Shown here one piece after another: positions 24,709-37,229 of a DNA stretch of 64,000 bases; the first letter of the stretch is position 1, and every line of letters begins with the position of its first letter. The stretch spans positions 23,172,777 to 23,236,776 of the forward strand of contig CM037777.1 in NCBI GenBank assembly GCA_021229015.1, read 5' to 3'. The translations under genes and the position numbers were made by a program. Below the pieces are notes generated by a model that saw nothing but the letters and a program-made list of their open reading frames with translations, was not told the origin of the DNA and made no database searches. This DNA is from Solen grandis (taxonomy: Eukaryota; Mollusca; Bivalvia; Adapedonta; Solenidae).

Positions 24709-26721
24709 GAATTGGGTCGGTCGGGTTAGTGGAAACGAGTAACTTTTTTTATTACGCCTTATGTGTAGGCCAATCAAACAGTGAGTGTTTACTAAAGAGT
24801 TTTCCCGTTCAATGTAACACTTGTCGTGTTTATCTATTCAGGTAACAAAGACTTTACCAACATTAACAAGGGAGAATAGGAAAAACTTATTCTTATTTCT
24901 AGCGATAATCTGTGAACGAGCTTCTCCAAGAAAAATGTTTCAGTTTTTGAAGAAAGTATACACAAAAGCATATCCAATTCCAAAAGGAAAGCAAACAAAC
25001 TGTTTTATGACTGTGTACAACATACAAGAGAAGAGTTTAATAAATCAAATCGTACAGATTAAACGGGTGATATATTTTCCAATCTCTTTAAATTATAATC
25101 CTTTAAGGAGTTGTAAAGTACGCGGGATAAATTATTTTTAAAAATAAAGTATTTTTTGGCAATTTAAAAGACATAATAAAATTTTCCACTAAAAAACACA
25201 TCGGTGTAACAATTACCGAAAAACAGGATTTTTTTTCTAAAAAATCTGCAAATTTTTATATCAAATTCTTAAAGATTTTTCCCAAATTAAGTGCATACTA
25301 TCAATTTTTTGGAATGTTGATAAAGGGGTCTGAACGTGTAACATATCATCCCTTTGCTTGAGTAAAGAAAACAATCATTTATAAAGTATATCATCATAAA
25401 ACTAAAGATCAAGTAGGTTAAAAATGATGCCAACGAAACAAGATATTAACTATTTTTGTACCCCCCCCGCCAGCCAAAAAAAAATGTGAAAGATTAAGCT
25501 TTACCCTGCTGCCCCGTGTGTTCGCCCATGAAAAGCAACTCGATCTCAATAAATTGATAGGTAGAATAATAAAAAATAATAATAAAAATAAAAAAAATTT
25601 TTAACTCTCCGTCGTTAAATTTTTACGAAGTTTTTTGTTTCTTGGCAATTTGTACTGGAAAACCCCTTTTTTTTTTTCGTAAACGCACTTCAGGAAATCC
25701 TGGCCCAAATAGAAAGTATAAAGTACTACCAAACGGGCCCCGTCACCGTGCCGACTGTGTAGGGAATAATTTCGCCCAAACCAAACATTACAGACAAGTG
25801 GTTTTTTCCCTAGTTAGACGTCGGTCGATGTCGATGGAGATAATTAAAAACTCTGTCGTTCATTCAGTAGATAAAAGGGAAAACCCCTTACATAAATTTT
25901 TTCCTTAAAACCCTTAAGATAGTGAAACAAAGAATTAATGTATCGATACAAGGTTGATAGGGAAGGATTGTTGATTGATTGGATCCAGGTATGTTTTTTT
26001 TTTTTTCTTTATGGACATTTTTGTTTTCATTCAATAAAGCAGAATTGTTTTTTGAAAAAAAAAATCCACTAAAATTAGAACTGGGGTTTGTCTTAAATTA
26101 CGGTCTCTTTCTAGGTCATTTTTACTAAACCGTTTTAATGTGCATGCTTTGACAATCAATAACAATAAAGTTAAACAACATATATACTATGTAATGGGAA
26201 AAATTTTGCATGTATGGCAGAGAACTTCTTATTTCAGTGTTTAATAATAAAAAACGATTGCCAAACCTTAATGTATAATAATAATTTAATATGTATTTAT
26301 CAATGATATTATGCTTCCCCCAGCTGATTATATTTAACACAAACCCCATAAAAAAAGGGTCGAATTACTTTATTACACTTGGTCACGCGCGTGTCATCTA
26401 TATGCATATTTTTGTTAAATTAAATATGTTTTATCATTTACTGTTATGTTGATAATGAATAGCCCTACACATAATTCGCCCCATTACCAAATTTCGGGAA
26501 AATTTCTTTGTTAAAAGGGAAAAAAAAAAACGAATTCTAAAGCCACAACATAATAAAAGTTTGTACAGTCAAACCCTTTTTTTTATTGTTATGAACATTT
26601 TTGGGTTTTTGTTACAATCGCGGTTTCGCAACCTGAGTTAAGATCATACGATAAAAAGGGTTGCTTAATAAAATTTTCATGAAACCCTTTTGTATAAAAT
26701 TTTATATTTTATATAGTTCAC

Positions 26722-26762
<41 letters not shown>

Positions 26763-28070
26763 ATAAAATAAAAAATAAAATTTTTTTTTTTTTTTTTTTT
26801 TTGAATGTGAACTACCAGAATTATTTTTCCCGATACATATTTCGTGTGAATTGTTGTGACCTGGGTTTTTTGTTTTTTGGGGGAAAAGTCCCGCCGACAG
26901 TTGTGACCTGGTTTTATATAATATAATATATATACTTGCACTGCTTTACACATTCAGTAACAATTATTTTTCTACTTTTGAAGCGACAGACGAACGATCT
27001 TGATTTCCCTTTTAAACATGACATATCTTGACCTTATCACTAACTCGATTTCCCTTTTTTTTTACACTTGAAAATTTAAGGAGAGTTGGTAGTTTATGTA
27101 TAGGGCATCGGTAGACAAAAGGGACGAGTCTGATAATTTATATGTGTGTCCTTTGGGTTTCTGGATCACGCCACCCTCGTACGAGGGTTTTCTTTTGATC
27201 CACGTCGCTTGTACAGTTGGCTGACTCCCGGTACGACAGGGGTATATCGCGAGCTACCGGGTAGTCGACAGGTGTGATTCTTTTAAAAGTAAGGTCAATC
27301 ATATATATTGGTAGATCAATTTCCAGTAACTTACCTTACCTTAACATGCATGAATTGTATAAGTTGTACAATAATTTTTTGTCAACTTCTGGTTACTCTA
27401 ACCTGTGCCAATCTGAATTAAATTTTACAATTAAGTATATCTTTTTTTTAAATGCCAGCTAGTTAAATTTTTGAAATTGAAAACAAAATGTCAGCTGATG
27501 ACAATTACAATATGAAAACAACCAGAACTCAAACATAACGTAGGTGTCATCAAAGGACTTCAAATTCCAACATTTACCCGACGATCTAGTAGTTGGTCTC
27601 GCTTTTATATACATACTAGATGTTATAACAACTAGGACGACATGTATATACTTGATTTAAGGTTGTCACTTATTACGTTTCTTCTATTTAAATGTGTCAA
27701 CGTGGGGAATCTGTGAGTGTGTTCAAACTTCATCAGGTTTTAACCTATCAACACACCTTTTGTAATATTCTGTTTATGTATTTTTCATGTAGCGAGGAGG
27801 TGATATTCCGAATGAATGCGCTCTACAAAGAGCGATGAATAGTGCAATATAACCTACTCATACCTTTATATGAAATCGAAAGCCATAACTGGATTACCGT
27901 TGGTTTATGAGTGGGTGTTGATTAAAAATGTCCCTATTAGTCTGAAAGCCACTGGAACCTACAACAGTACACGTTCCTTCTCTTCCGTGACGTTATTGAT
28001 ATCAAGGTCCTTTAAAACCATTTCGTTTGGACCTGTTTCTGTAACTTTGGTAACAGGCTCGAAACAGTAG
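24709..28070. other. AT-rich, probably error-rich stretch
   Basis: No supported gene. Runs such as AACCCTTTTTTT, TTTTTCCC and AAACCCC at many places from about 25,400 look like homopolymer miscalls. The open frame at 24,821-25,141 (106 codons) has a plausible composition but no splice sites or recognised motif. An A/T palindrome at 26,714-26,814 is listed separately. Confidence 0.4.
26714..26814. repeat. poly-A / poly-T inverted repeat
   Basis: TAGTTCACATTC (26,714-26,725), then a run of about 29 A, an AT-rich spacer, a run of about 22 T, and then GAATGTGAACTA (26,803-26,814), the exact complement of the left arm. It may be a true foldback insertion or a foldback-read artefact. Confidence 0.8.
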
Positions 28071-31000
28071 CATATACCTTTATCGCCTCTCAATATATAC
28101 CTTTATCGACTTTCAATACATACCTTTATCGACCTTCAATATATACCTTATCGACTCTCAACATTTACCTTTATCGACTCTCAATATATACCTTTATCAA
28201 CTCTCAATATATACCTTTATCAACTCTCAGTATATACCTTTATCAACTCTCAATATATACCTTTATCAACTCTCAATATATACCTTTATCGACTCTCAAT
28301 ATAAACCTTTATCAACTCTCAGTATATACCTTTATCAACTCTCAATATATACCTTTATCGACTCTCAATATATACCTTTATCAACTCTCAATATATACCT
28401 TTATCGACTCTCAATATATACCTTTATCAACTCTCAATATATACCTTTATTGACTCTCAATATATACCTTTATCAACTCTCAATATATACCTTTTTTCGA
28501 CTCTCAAAAAAATACTTATTGACTCCAATTATACCTTATTGACTTCAGTATTTACCTTTATCGACTCTCAATATATACCTTTTTCGACTCTCAAAAAATC
28601 TTATTGACTCTCCCAAAAATAATTATTGACTTCAGTATTTACCTTTTATCGACTCTCAATATAAACCTTTAAACGACTCTCAAAATATACCTTATTTACT
28701 CCCCAAAATATACCTTTTTCGAAGCTCAAAAAAACCTTATCGACTCTCAAAATATACCCTTTTTGACCCCTCAAAAAATACCTTATCAACTCTCAAAAAA
28801 TATTTTTAAACGACTCTCAGTATATACCTTATGACCTTCAAAATATCCTTTATCCACTCTCAATATAAACCTTTATTTACTCTTTAAAAATACCTTTATC
28901 AACTCTCAATATATACCTTTATCAACTCACAAAATTTACCTTTATCGACTCTAAAAATATACTTTTTTCAACCTCAATTTTATAATTTATAGACTCTCAA
29001 ATATACCCTTTTTCGACTCTCCTATATACCTTTTTCAACCCCTCAATATATACCTTTATCGACTCTCAATATAAACCCTTTTTCGACTCTCAATATATTA
29101 ACCTTTTTCAAATCTCAATATATACCTTTATTGACTCCAATATATACCTTTTTTTCAACTCTCAATATATACCTTTATTGACTCTCAAAATATACCCTTT
29201 TTTGACTCCAATTATACCTTTATCAAATTCAATATATCCTTTTTTCGACTCTCAAAATATACCTTTATCGACTCCAATATATACCTTTTTCAACTCTCAA
29301 TATATACCTTTATCAAATCTCAGTATATACCTTTATCATCTCTCAATATATATTTTTTATCGACTCCCCACTATATACCTTTTTCAAATCCCCAAAATAT
29401 ACCTTTATCAAATCACAATATTTCCTTTGACTCTCAATTTTATACCCTTAAATTTACTCTCAATAATACCTTTATCAACTCCAATAATACCTTTTTCGAC
29501 TCTCAATAATACCTTATTGACCTCAATATATACCTTTAAACAACTCTCCCAAAATACCTTTTTTGACCCCCAAAAATAATTTATTGACTCTCAATAAAAA
29601 TACCTTTTTCGACCTCAATATATACCTTTATCAACTCTCAATATATACCCTTTTTTAACTCTCAATATTTTTCCCCTTTTTTAACTCCAATAAAAAAACT
29701 TTATTGACTCTTAATATAACCTTTTTTTTTGACTCTCAGTAATTACATTTTTTGACTCTCAATATAAAACCTTTATCAAATTTTCAATATATACCTTTTT
29801 CGACTTTCAATTTTTTACCTTTATTTACTTTCCAAAGTATTTTTTTTACGACTTCAATTTTTTACCCCTTTTCGACGTCAAAATATACCCCTTTTTCGAC
29901 TTTCAATATTACCTTTATCGACCTTCAATATATATCTTTATCGACTCTCAACATTTTCCTTTATCGACTCTCAATATATCCTTTATCGACTCTCAATATA
30001 TACCCTTTTTAACTCTCAGTATATAAACCCTTTTTCATCTCTCAATATATATTTTTTTTTTGACTCTTTACTATATACCTTTATTTAACTCTCAATATAT
30101 ACCTTTTTGACTCTCAATTTTTTAAACCTTTTTGCTCTCAAAATATACCTTTATCAATCTCAATATATCCCCTTTATCGAACCCCCTCAATTTATACCTT
30201 TTTGATCCAAATATACCTTTATAACTCCAATATAAACCTTATTGACCCCAAAATATACTTTATTGACTCTCAATATATACCTTTATCGACTCTCAATATA
30301 TACCTTTATCAACCCCTTTTTTATATACCTTTATTTTTTCTCAATATATACCTTTATCAATCTCAATATATACTTTTATCAACTCTCAAAATTTAAATTT
30401 TTTTTACCCCCCTTTTTGACCCCCAAAATATACTTTTTTGAATCTCAATAATACCTTTATCAACTCTCAATATATACCTTTTCCCAAATCTCAATATAAC
30501 CCCTTTTTTGACTTTCAAAATATACCCCTTTTTTGACTTTCAATATATACCTTTATCGACCTTCAATATATAATTTATCACTCTCAAAAATTTACCTTTA
30601 TCGACTCTCAATATATACCTTTATCGACTCTCAATATATACCTTTATCAACCCCCAAATTTACCTTTTTCGACTCTCAATTTTTATACCTTTTCAACTCT
30701 CAATATATACCTTTAAACAACTCTCAAAAATCCTTTTTCAAATTTTAAATTTTTTTATTGACTCCAATTTTTTACCCCTTTTTAACTCTCAAATTTTTCC
30801 TTTATCAAATCTCAATATATACCTTTATCAAATCTCCAAAAAATTTTTGAACCTTATCCTTTTTTCAATATATACCTTTTTTTTTTCTTTTCCCGTTTCA
30901 AAAATACCTTTTTCGACCTTCAATATATACCTTTCGCTCTAAAATTTACCTTTATCGACTCTCAAAAATATAACCTTTATCGACTTTTAATATATACCTT

Positions 31001-31850
31001 TATCGACTTTTAATATAACCCTTTTTCGACTTTTAATATATACCTTTATCGAAACCCTTTAATTTTATACCCTTAAACGGGCCTCAACATTTCCTTTATC
31101 GACTCTCAATATTAAACCCTTTTTCGACTCTCAATATTAATCTTTTTCGACTCCCAAAAATTCCTTTTTTGACTTTCAAAATTCCTTTATCGACTCTCAA
31201 TATATTTTTTTTATCAACTCTCAATATTAATCTTTATCGACTTTTAAAATATCCCTTTTTTGACTTTCAAAATAAAACCTTTTTCGACCCCTTTAATATA
31301 ACCCTTTTCAACCCCTAACATTTACCCTTTTTCGACTCTCAATATATACCCCTTTTTTGACTCTAATTTTATACCTTTATCAACTTCAAATTTACCTTTA
31401 TCGATCTCAATATATACCTTTATCAACTTCAATATAACCCTTTTTAACCTCAAAAAATACCCCTTTTTCGAATCAACATTTACCTTTATCGACTCTCCAA
31501 AAATACCCTTTTGACTTCAACATTTAAACCCTTTAACCCCAAAATATACCCCTTTTTTAACCTTTAATATATACCTTTATCAAATTTCCCTAAATACCTT
31601 TTTTGACTTTTCAATTTTACCTTTTTCGACTTCAATATATACCTTATCGACTCTTAAAAAAATTTTCCTTTTCGACTCTAAAAATTTACCTTTTTCGATC
31701 TCAAAGTATTTCCTTTATCGACCTCAAAATATACCTTTATGACTTTCAATATTTTAAACCCTTTTTCGACCTTAATAATTTCCTTATCGCTCTCAACATT
31801 TTCCTTTATCCCACTCCAATATATCCCTTTTTTTCGACTCTCAATTATTT
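28071..31850 (+). repeat. 23-bp minisatellite array (about 3.8 kb)
   Basis: The unit core is ACCTTTATCRACTCTCAA followed by TATAT (23 bp), in head-to-tail order, about 160 units. Two unit types differ by G/A (TCGACT or TCAACT). The first 430 bp are clean. Further right, TATATA is often replaced by AAAAAA, CC by CCC and TTTAT by TTTTT, changes expected from poor consensus calling in a long array. Because 23 is not a multiple of 3, three units form a 23-codon cycle open in every frame (..IPLSTLN..IYLYRLS..YTFIDSQ..), so the long open frames here are not genes. Confidence 0.95.
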
Positions 31851-33218
31851 CCAGATGACGTAATCCCATCCATTTCTATAATTCAAAGAAAAATCATTTG
31901 TGCGTAACGGAAAACAAAATAGTTTTAATTGGGGCCATGTTTAAAAATCGTTCGAAAAACAAAAGTGTAAACCTATAAGCGCTGCCTCTTTTTTTTATAG
32001 AAATTTTTTTCATGACCTGTATCCGCGTCGACGTTAGTTCGTTTTTTTTTTTTGTTAAGATCCATTTCTCGAAAAACCCTTAAAGATATCCAATAAATTT
32101 GGGAAAATTTGTTATTAAAAAGAAACTGGACACATATAATGTGTATATGATGACTTCTCCTTAAATTCGTAGGCAACAGGTTTTAAAACTTGCAAGCAAC
32201 CCGATTCATTAATTTAAAGTTCAGAATTTATTTTTTCAAAGATGTTTTGAGATCTTAAAATATTCAGTATTCAGATACAAACCGTCAACTTGAAAAATCA
32301 ATGAAAAAGCAGTTTAATATAAATATTACGGCATAATGTAGAAAGTGTAAAAACACACAAACACTAAACATATGGCCGTAGCGGACATGTCTATTTTACG
32401 GCCCCAGGCCAATCTGCGGTCCCAGTATGTATAGTGCTTGAAATGGGTAAATTTAACTGAACATAACATAGCTTATACTGTTAAGTCTTGTAAATATATA
32501 TCTAATTAAATACATATCATCAATACAAAAAAGGAATGCCATACTCCTACGTCACGCTACATTATCAAGGGAAGTAGATTGTTAATTAATACTGGGACCT
32601 GTGCCTAATTCCCTTACCAAATAAAAACTTATCTGAACTGATTTTTTGGTCATCATTGACCTTGTTCTTGCTGCTGCTGCTGCACCTGATGACGATGATT
32701 TTTTTTACATTTACATTAATACCGCCTTAGTAGCTTACTGTCTGGAAATGTCATGCATCTTGCAGACCCTAACTATTCCAATCATTATATAAGAAAAGAA
32801 TTACCTGTTGTAAAATGTATCTTTATTGATCTATAGATTAGTTAATTTATGTCATATTAAATCATCATCACATAATGTGTCTACAGTCTACTATAATAAA
32901 GGTAATTTATGTACTTTTTTGTTCTATATTTCTGAAAATCTGATATTTTTTGTTGTTGTTGTTTTTGGAACTTTTCTGTATGGCTTTGCTTTATTAAAGT
33001 CGTGCTTCAAAACCACGCGCGGCGTCTTTGAGGTTTGGCATCAAAATTTGTCTTGTTCTCTTTACAGATAAGATAATGAGCCACTGATACCGTTTTTGAC
33101 GTCACGATCATCACGGATGTCATTCAGGATGTCACAGGTCGCAGCTGCTATTTCGCATAACCAGAAGACGGTTATACTCGCATTCGCCTCTTGTTTGTTT
33201 TTCTATTTTTTTTATCAG
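31851..33218. other. upstream flank / intron of the phosphotransferase gene
   Basis: No exon is recognised. GCTGCTGCTGCTGC lies near 32,671. The region ends in the pyrimidine tract TTTTTCTATTTTTTTTATCAG that forms the acceptor of the next feature (motif at 33,199-33,218). Confidence 0.4.
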
Positions 33219-33935
33219 GACACGATTCTTCTTTTCCACATACAAGTCAGTTGATCTAGTGGAAAAAAAGGGAAATGATGGCGAACCATGGAACCCCTTC
33301 CATCCGCTGTCCCTTTAAAAATTTTTAATGACCGACCATTGTACGCATTATATAATTAAAGCCATTGTCAGAGTACTTTATGAAAATCACAAAATTCAGT
33401 CCCAAAAATTTCTATTTCATCACACCCAATATGATAACGTTTAGTCATTTGATGGTGGCGTTTATTTCAGTGAAGTTTGTGTACTCAGACTCTTTACCAG
33501 TCGCAGAATTGGTGTTATGTTATTTCGAGTTTGGACTTTTTTGGGGCGCCTTTGACGGGACCGTGTATCGAAGCCCCGCATCTAACAAACTGTACGTCTC
33601 TGACCCCAGCAATTTGGCTTTTGGATGGACTCAACTGTGACACTGTCGCTGGGTTCTGCCTTTCTTTTGCCGTTTTTTCACGTTATGGGGGAAGATTCCA
33701 CCAAAGAAGGATTCCCCAGGGCTGCCCTGGACAAAGGAAGATGAAATTGAAACATTCATGGTCATGCAGTAGAGCAACATTCTACAAGAACTAACGGTGT
33801 CTTTGTAAACTGTTTATTTTCTGGAGAGTATTTTGTTATGGTGGAATTTTAGGATTAGCTTCAGCAATGTGGGACCAGACTTTGGAAAAGTATAACGTCG
33901 TCTTTATGACACGGATGGATCAGGTTGAATTAGCC
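33219..33935 (+). CDS. CDP-alcohol phosphotransferase exon, ceramide phosphoethanolamine synthase-like, frame broken
   Basis: A pyrimidine-rich acceptor (AG 33,217-33,218) and a consensus donor (GCC|GTAAGT at 33,936) bound the exon. The protein can be followed through successive frames: FFFSTYKSVDLVEKKGND and NPFHPLSL; FLMTDHCTHYIIKAIVRVLYE; FYFITPNMITFSHLMVAFI (typical TPNxIT start of the family) and KFVYSDSL; FDGTVYR (33,550-33,570); CDTVAGFCLSFAVF; KIPPKKDSPGLPWTKEDEIE; FWRVFCYGGILG; SAMWDQTLEKYNVVFMTRMD. The family motif is Dx2DGx2(A/Y)R..Gx3Dx3D. DG and YR are present, but the first Asp reads Gly and one residue is missing before the third Asp. Enzymes of this kind transfer a phospho-alcohol head group at Golgi membranes; the ceramide assignment is from remembered family features, not a search. 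A stop at 33,316 and frameshifts near 33,390, 33,640, 33,675 and 33,770-33,810 break it. Several lie in homopolymers, so consensus error is as likely as a pseudogene. Confidence 0.6.
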
Positions 33936-34436
33936 GTAAGTATTGCAGCTAAAGTTAGTGCAGTTTGACGTCAAGCAAGAACTTTTTACTGTCTGTTAAT
34001 CAGACTGTATGGGTAATGGGTATCTTTTAGTGAATTTCAGAAATATTTCAAGAAGGTGGAGCAGTTTGTTAAAGGATATATAAGACAGGTGGTTCTACTG
34101 CGTAAGTGAACACTATAACTGAGTTTAGGATGTTGTTTAATACATGTTTTATGTTAATTGACCACGTTTTGTATCATTCATTATCAATTTCAGGATACAC
34201 TTGGTTTGTTTTCATTGTTACTTTTACGTTTAATTAATTGTAACCGTAGCTGTTGCTTTGCATAATCTATTTTTAACAAAACCACTTTTTGTGAATATTT
34301 ATCGGGTACCAAGTAACGTTACTGCCCATTATCATGCTGCAGTTATAATTGATTTCATTGTCATTCACATTGCTAATATTTTCACTATTGCACTATTGAC
34401 CTAAACTGTTATTTATCGGATTGTTTTTTTTTTATC
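33936..34436. other. intron of the phosphotransferase gene
   Basis: Starts with the donor GTAAGT. No further exon of the gene is recognised before the gap or downstream of it. Confidence 0.45.
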
Positions 34437-34536
34437 NNNNNNNNNNNNNNNNNNNNNNNNNNNNNNNNNNNNNNNNNNNNNNNNNNNNNNNNNNNNNNNN
34501 NNNNNNNNNNNNNNNNNNNNNNNNNNNNNNNNNNNN
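34437..34536. other. assembly gap (100 N)
   Basis: Exactly 100 N after a T10 run; a scaffold join of unknown true size. Confidence 0.98.
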
Positions 34537-34807
34537 AGTTTTGCTATATTTTAATTTTTTCCTCACAACTCTGCAAAACAATTATCATGAACATAACAAA
34601 AATCATACTAGCACAAAATAAACGAAAACTTCAGTTTGTTTCAATGATTGTGGTAATGCTTTTACTGTTCAAACAAGGGTTTGATTACAAGTCATTCATT
34701 CAATGCATTCAACTTAAAAGCTCAAGACATTTAGAGACCAGCAAAAACAGCAAAAATGTTGGGGGGGGGGGGGGGGGGTAACCAAAGTGACACAAAATCT
34801 TGATTGT

Positions 34808-35100
34808 TTATTGGGTTTAACTTCCCACCAACAGTATTTCAGTCATTTCGAACTTAAGACAGATATAGTGCTGCCACACTGCAGTATCATGCCTTTGATA
34901 TGACTGGCATGATACCACACCCAGTCACATTATCCAGATATGGGCCAACCAGTCCTGGAACTACCCTTTTACCAATATGTATGCTGAGCGCCATGGAAGG
35001 GAACTATACCAGTACTGGTTTTTTTTACAACTTTGGTAAGTCCCTGCCGGCAATCTAACCCTTGTCCTCCTGCTGCTCTAACCACTCAGCCACTGGGGAC
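34808..35100 (-). mobile_element. tRNA-derived SINE, family 1
   Basis: Reverse complement of the 17.2-kb copy. From left to right on the + strand: GGGTTTAACTTCCCACCAACAG, GGCATGATACCACACCCAGTCA, CCAACCAGTCCTGGAACTAC (each split by small changes), and a tRNA-like head ending ACCACTCAGCCACTGGGG, the complement of box A. A G18 tract lies about 30 bp left of its tail. Confidence 0.8.
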
Positions 35101-35271
35101 AATCACAAAAGCTTGTTTTGCGCATATTGTCATAAAGTTAGAAAGCAAACGTTTATAATTGAATGTTTATCAGCATGGAAAGTTGTGAACAACATTTCAT
35201 ATCAGAGTTATGGCCCCTGACTTAGTGAAAATGGTGCAGTGTGGGAGCATCTATGTCAATTGAACTCATGT

Positions 35272-35308
<37 letters not shown>

Positions 35309-36576
35309 GTTATTTTTTATTAAATAAACACTAAAAAAAACAACATATAATAGAAATTCTCTGCTCAAAGATCTTATGTAAAGGACTAAGAAATTGTTGT
35401 TGTTTTTTCTCAAAAAAAATCATACTTCTGTTCAAACTGCTAGAATGGAGACAACCCTGATATGCAGACATTTATTCCTAGTTCTTATATCTAAAATAAA
35501 ATGTGAGGGTAGGATTCAGCTAAATATGAACCTGAGTTGCTAATCTTGGTTTTTGTTCTAGGATTGTTTTGACATTTATTAAGATCATGATATATGTTCA
35601 TCATATTTTATATTTTTTCTACACTGCTAAATAAAGGTTGCTTTTAGCATGATATGATATTTTAAATGTTACATTTATTGTGAAGATTGTTATTGATGGA
35701 TTATTTTAGGGCTTGTCTTAGGAAGTCGAATTTTATACTTGAACACTTCAATTAAAGAGACCGTAAAACTATTTTGCACACTAGCAGTTGTGAGCATTTC
35801 TACAACAAAGATATTTAAAAGTTATGTAAAAAAGATTTTTGAGATGATACTGAACTAAGAGGAGATTGTTTATTTCATATCCATGTAGTGATATCAAAAC
35901 ATATTCAATAATCCTAATAATGTTGATTATTTTTGTGATAAAACTGATGAATACATAATTTATGATCTTTCTCTGTTTCTGTCCTCTTCCCAGTCTCTCT
36001 CTCTCTCTCTTTCTTTTTTCTTAATCTTTATCTCTCTCTGTTATCTCTCATCTCCCAAGTCTCACTCTCTCTCTGTTATTTATCTTTTTCTGTATCTCTC
36101 CTCTCTCTTTTTAATTATTTCCTTTTTTTTTTTCATTTTTTTATCATTCTTTTCTCTATTTCTCTACTTCTAACCATAATTATGATGAATATAAATATTA
36201 TAGAGTACATTGGAAACTGATCATTCTTCAGATTGTGTGGTGTAGAATCTATACATTTCGATTTCCTCTCCTATTTCCTTATACATTGTTTTAGTTATGA
36301 GATCATAACATACATCACAAAATCCGTTACCACTGGAGATGTTTGTGGCTTAATTAGATGCTGCAATGAACGACAATTTGTCTTGAAGCAGAAACAAAGA
36401 AAGGCTTGGGTGTATACTTCCATATATGTCTATAATTACAAATTCTGGAGTCAACGTTCTGCTTGTCTGCTAATTTGTCTCTGTTTTTATTCCCTTTATA
36501 TGCCTTTCTTTCTCTTTTATGTCTTTTTGCTACCTTTATTTTTTCAGTTTTGAGTTCTTTCAGAGTGTTGTTACAG

Positions 36577-36609
<33 letters not shown>

Positions 36610-36999
36610 ATAAACCACATTAATGTTACAGATACATTGTATATACTGTGTGAGGTAGACAAGTTTCTCCCAGCAGTCTGTTATTGATGGATAATGCTAT
36701 GTGTAAGGGAGGCATTGGAGATTTAGTTAAAAAAAAATTCCTTTCATCCTCACTCGTTACCCTCCTCATCAACATTGATATGTTTGTTATCATCTTTCTT
36801 ATCCTCCTCCTCCTCCTCCTCCTCCTCCTCCTCCTCATCATCATCATCTATCATCATCATGAGGATCAATATCATCATCAGCAGCAGCTGTTATCAGAAC
36901 TGTTATCTGTTATCATCAATTATGATTTTCTTATGATTTATGACTTAAATCTTTTATAACAACTGATTTTAATTTAAAAATGTCTTTTAAGACCATCTA
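35101..36999. repeat. microsatellite-rich non-coding stretch
   Basis: (TA)n at 35,275-35,306; a pyrimidine-rich TCTC region at 35,993-36,160; (CT)n at 36,578-36,607; (TCC)n at 36,804-36,836 followed by TCA repeats. Open frames here are low-complexity (Ser/Leu or Arg runs) and not credible genes. Confidence 0.8.
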
Positions 37000-37229
37000 T
37001 TAACCCTTTCCCTCATATAGACTCATTTTGACGCACTCAAGAGGTACCAGATAAAGCCTGATCTGCAGAAAACCACAGGTAAACCTTACCAAATTTAATT
37101 ACAGAATCCACATTTCCAGACCACTGAGGAGCAGCGAACAGCATAAAACCTGATCACTCGCAGGCTGATCTGGTTTTATGCTGTTCGCATAGGTCTTTTC
37201 ATGGTGTCCTCTATGAGGGAAAGGGTTAA
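37000..37229 (+). mobile_element. TTAA MITE copy 1
   Basis: Coordinates include TTAA at both ends (37,000-37,003 and 37,226-37,229). Terminal inverted repeat CCCTTTCCCTCATA. The interior contains TTTTGACGCACTC and the AGCATAAAACC / GGTTTTATGCT hairpin. A TTAA duplication plus a CCC-initial terminus is the signature of piggyBac-type elements; no transposase is present. In this copy the hairpin loop is altered (ACCTGATCACTCGCAGG). Confidence 0.85.

Noticed and set aside
28071..31850. Several long open frames (up to 133 codons) in the 23-bp array
   Set aside because: The 23-bp unit is open in all phases, so three units make an artificial 23-codon cycle; no start context, splice sites or homology.
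36563..36850. Open frames over CT/TCC/TCA repeats
   Set aside because: Low-complexity translations of microsatellites.
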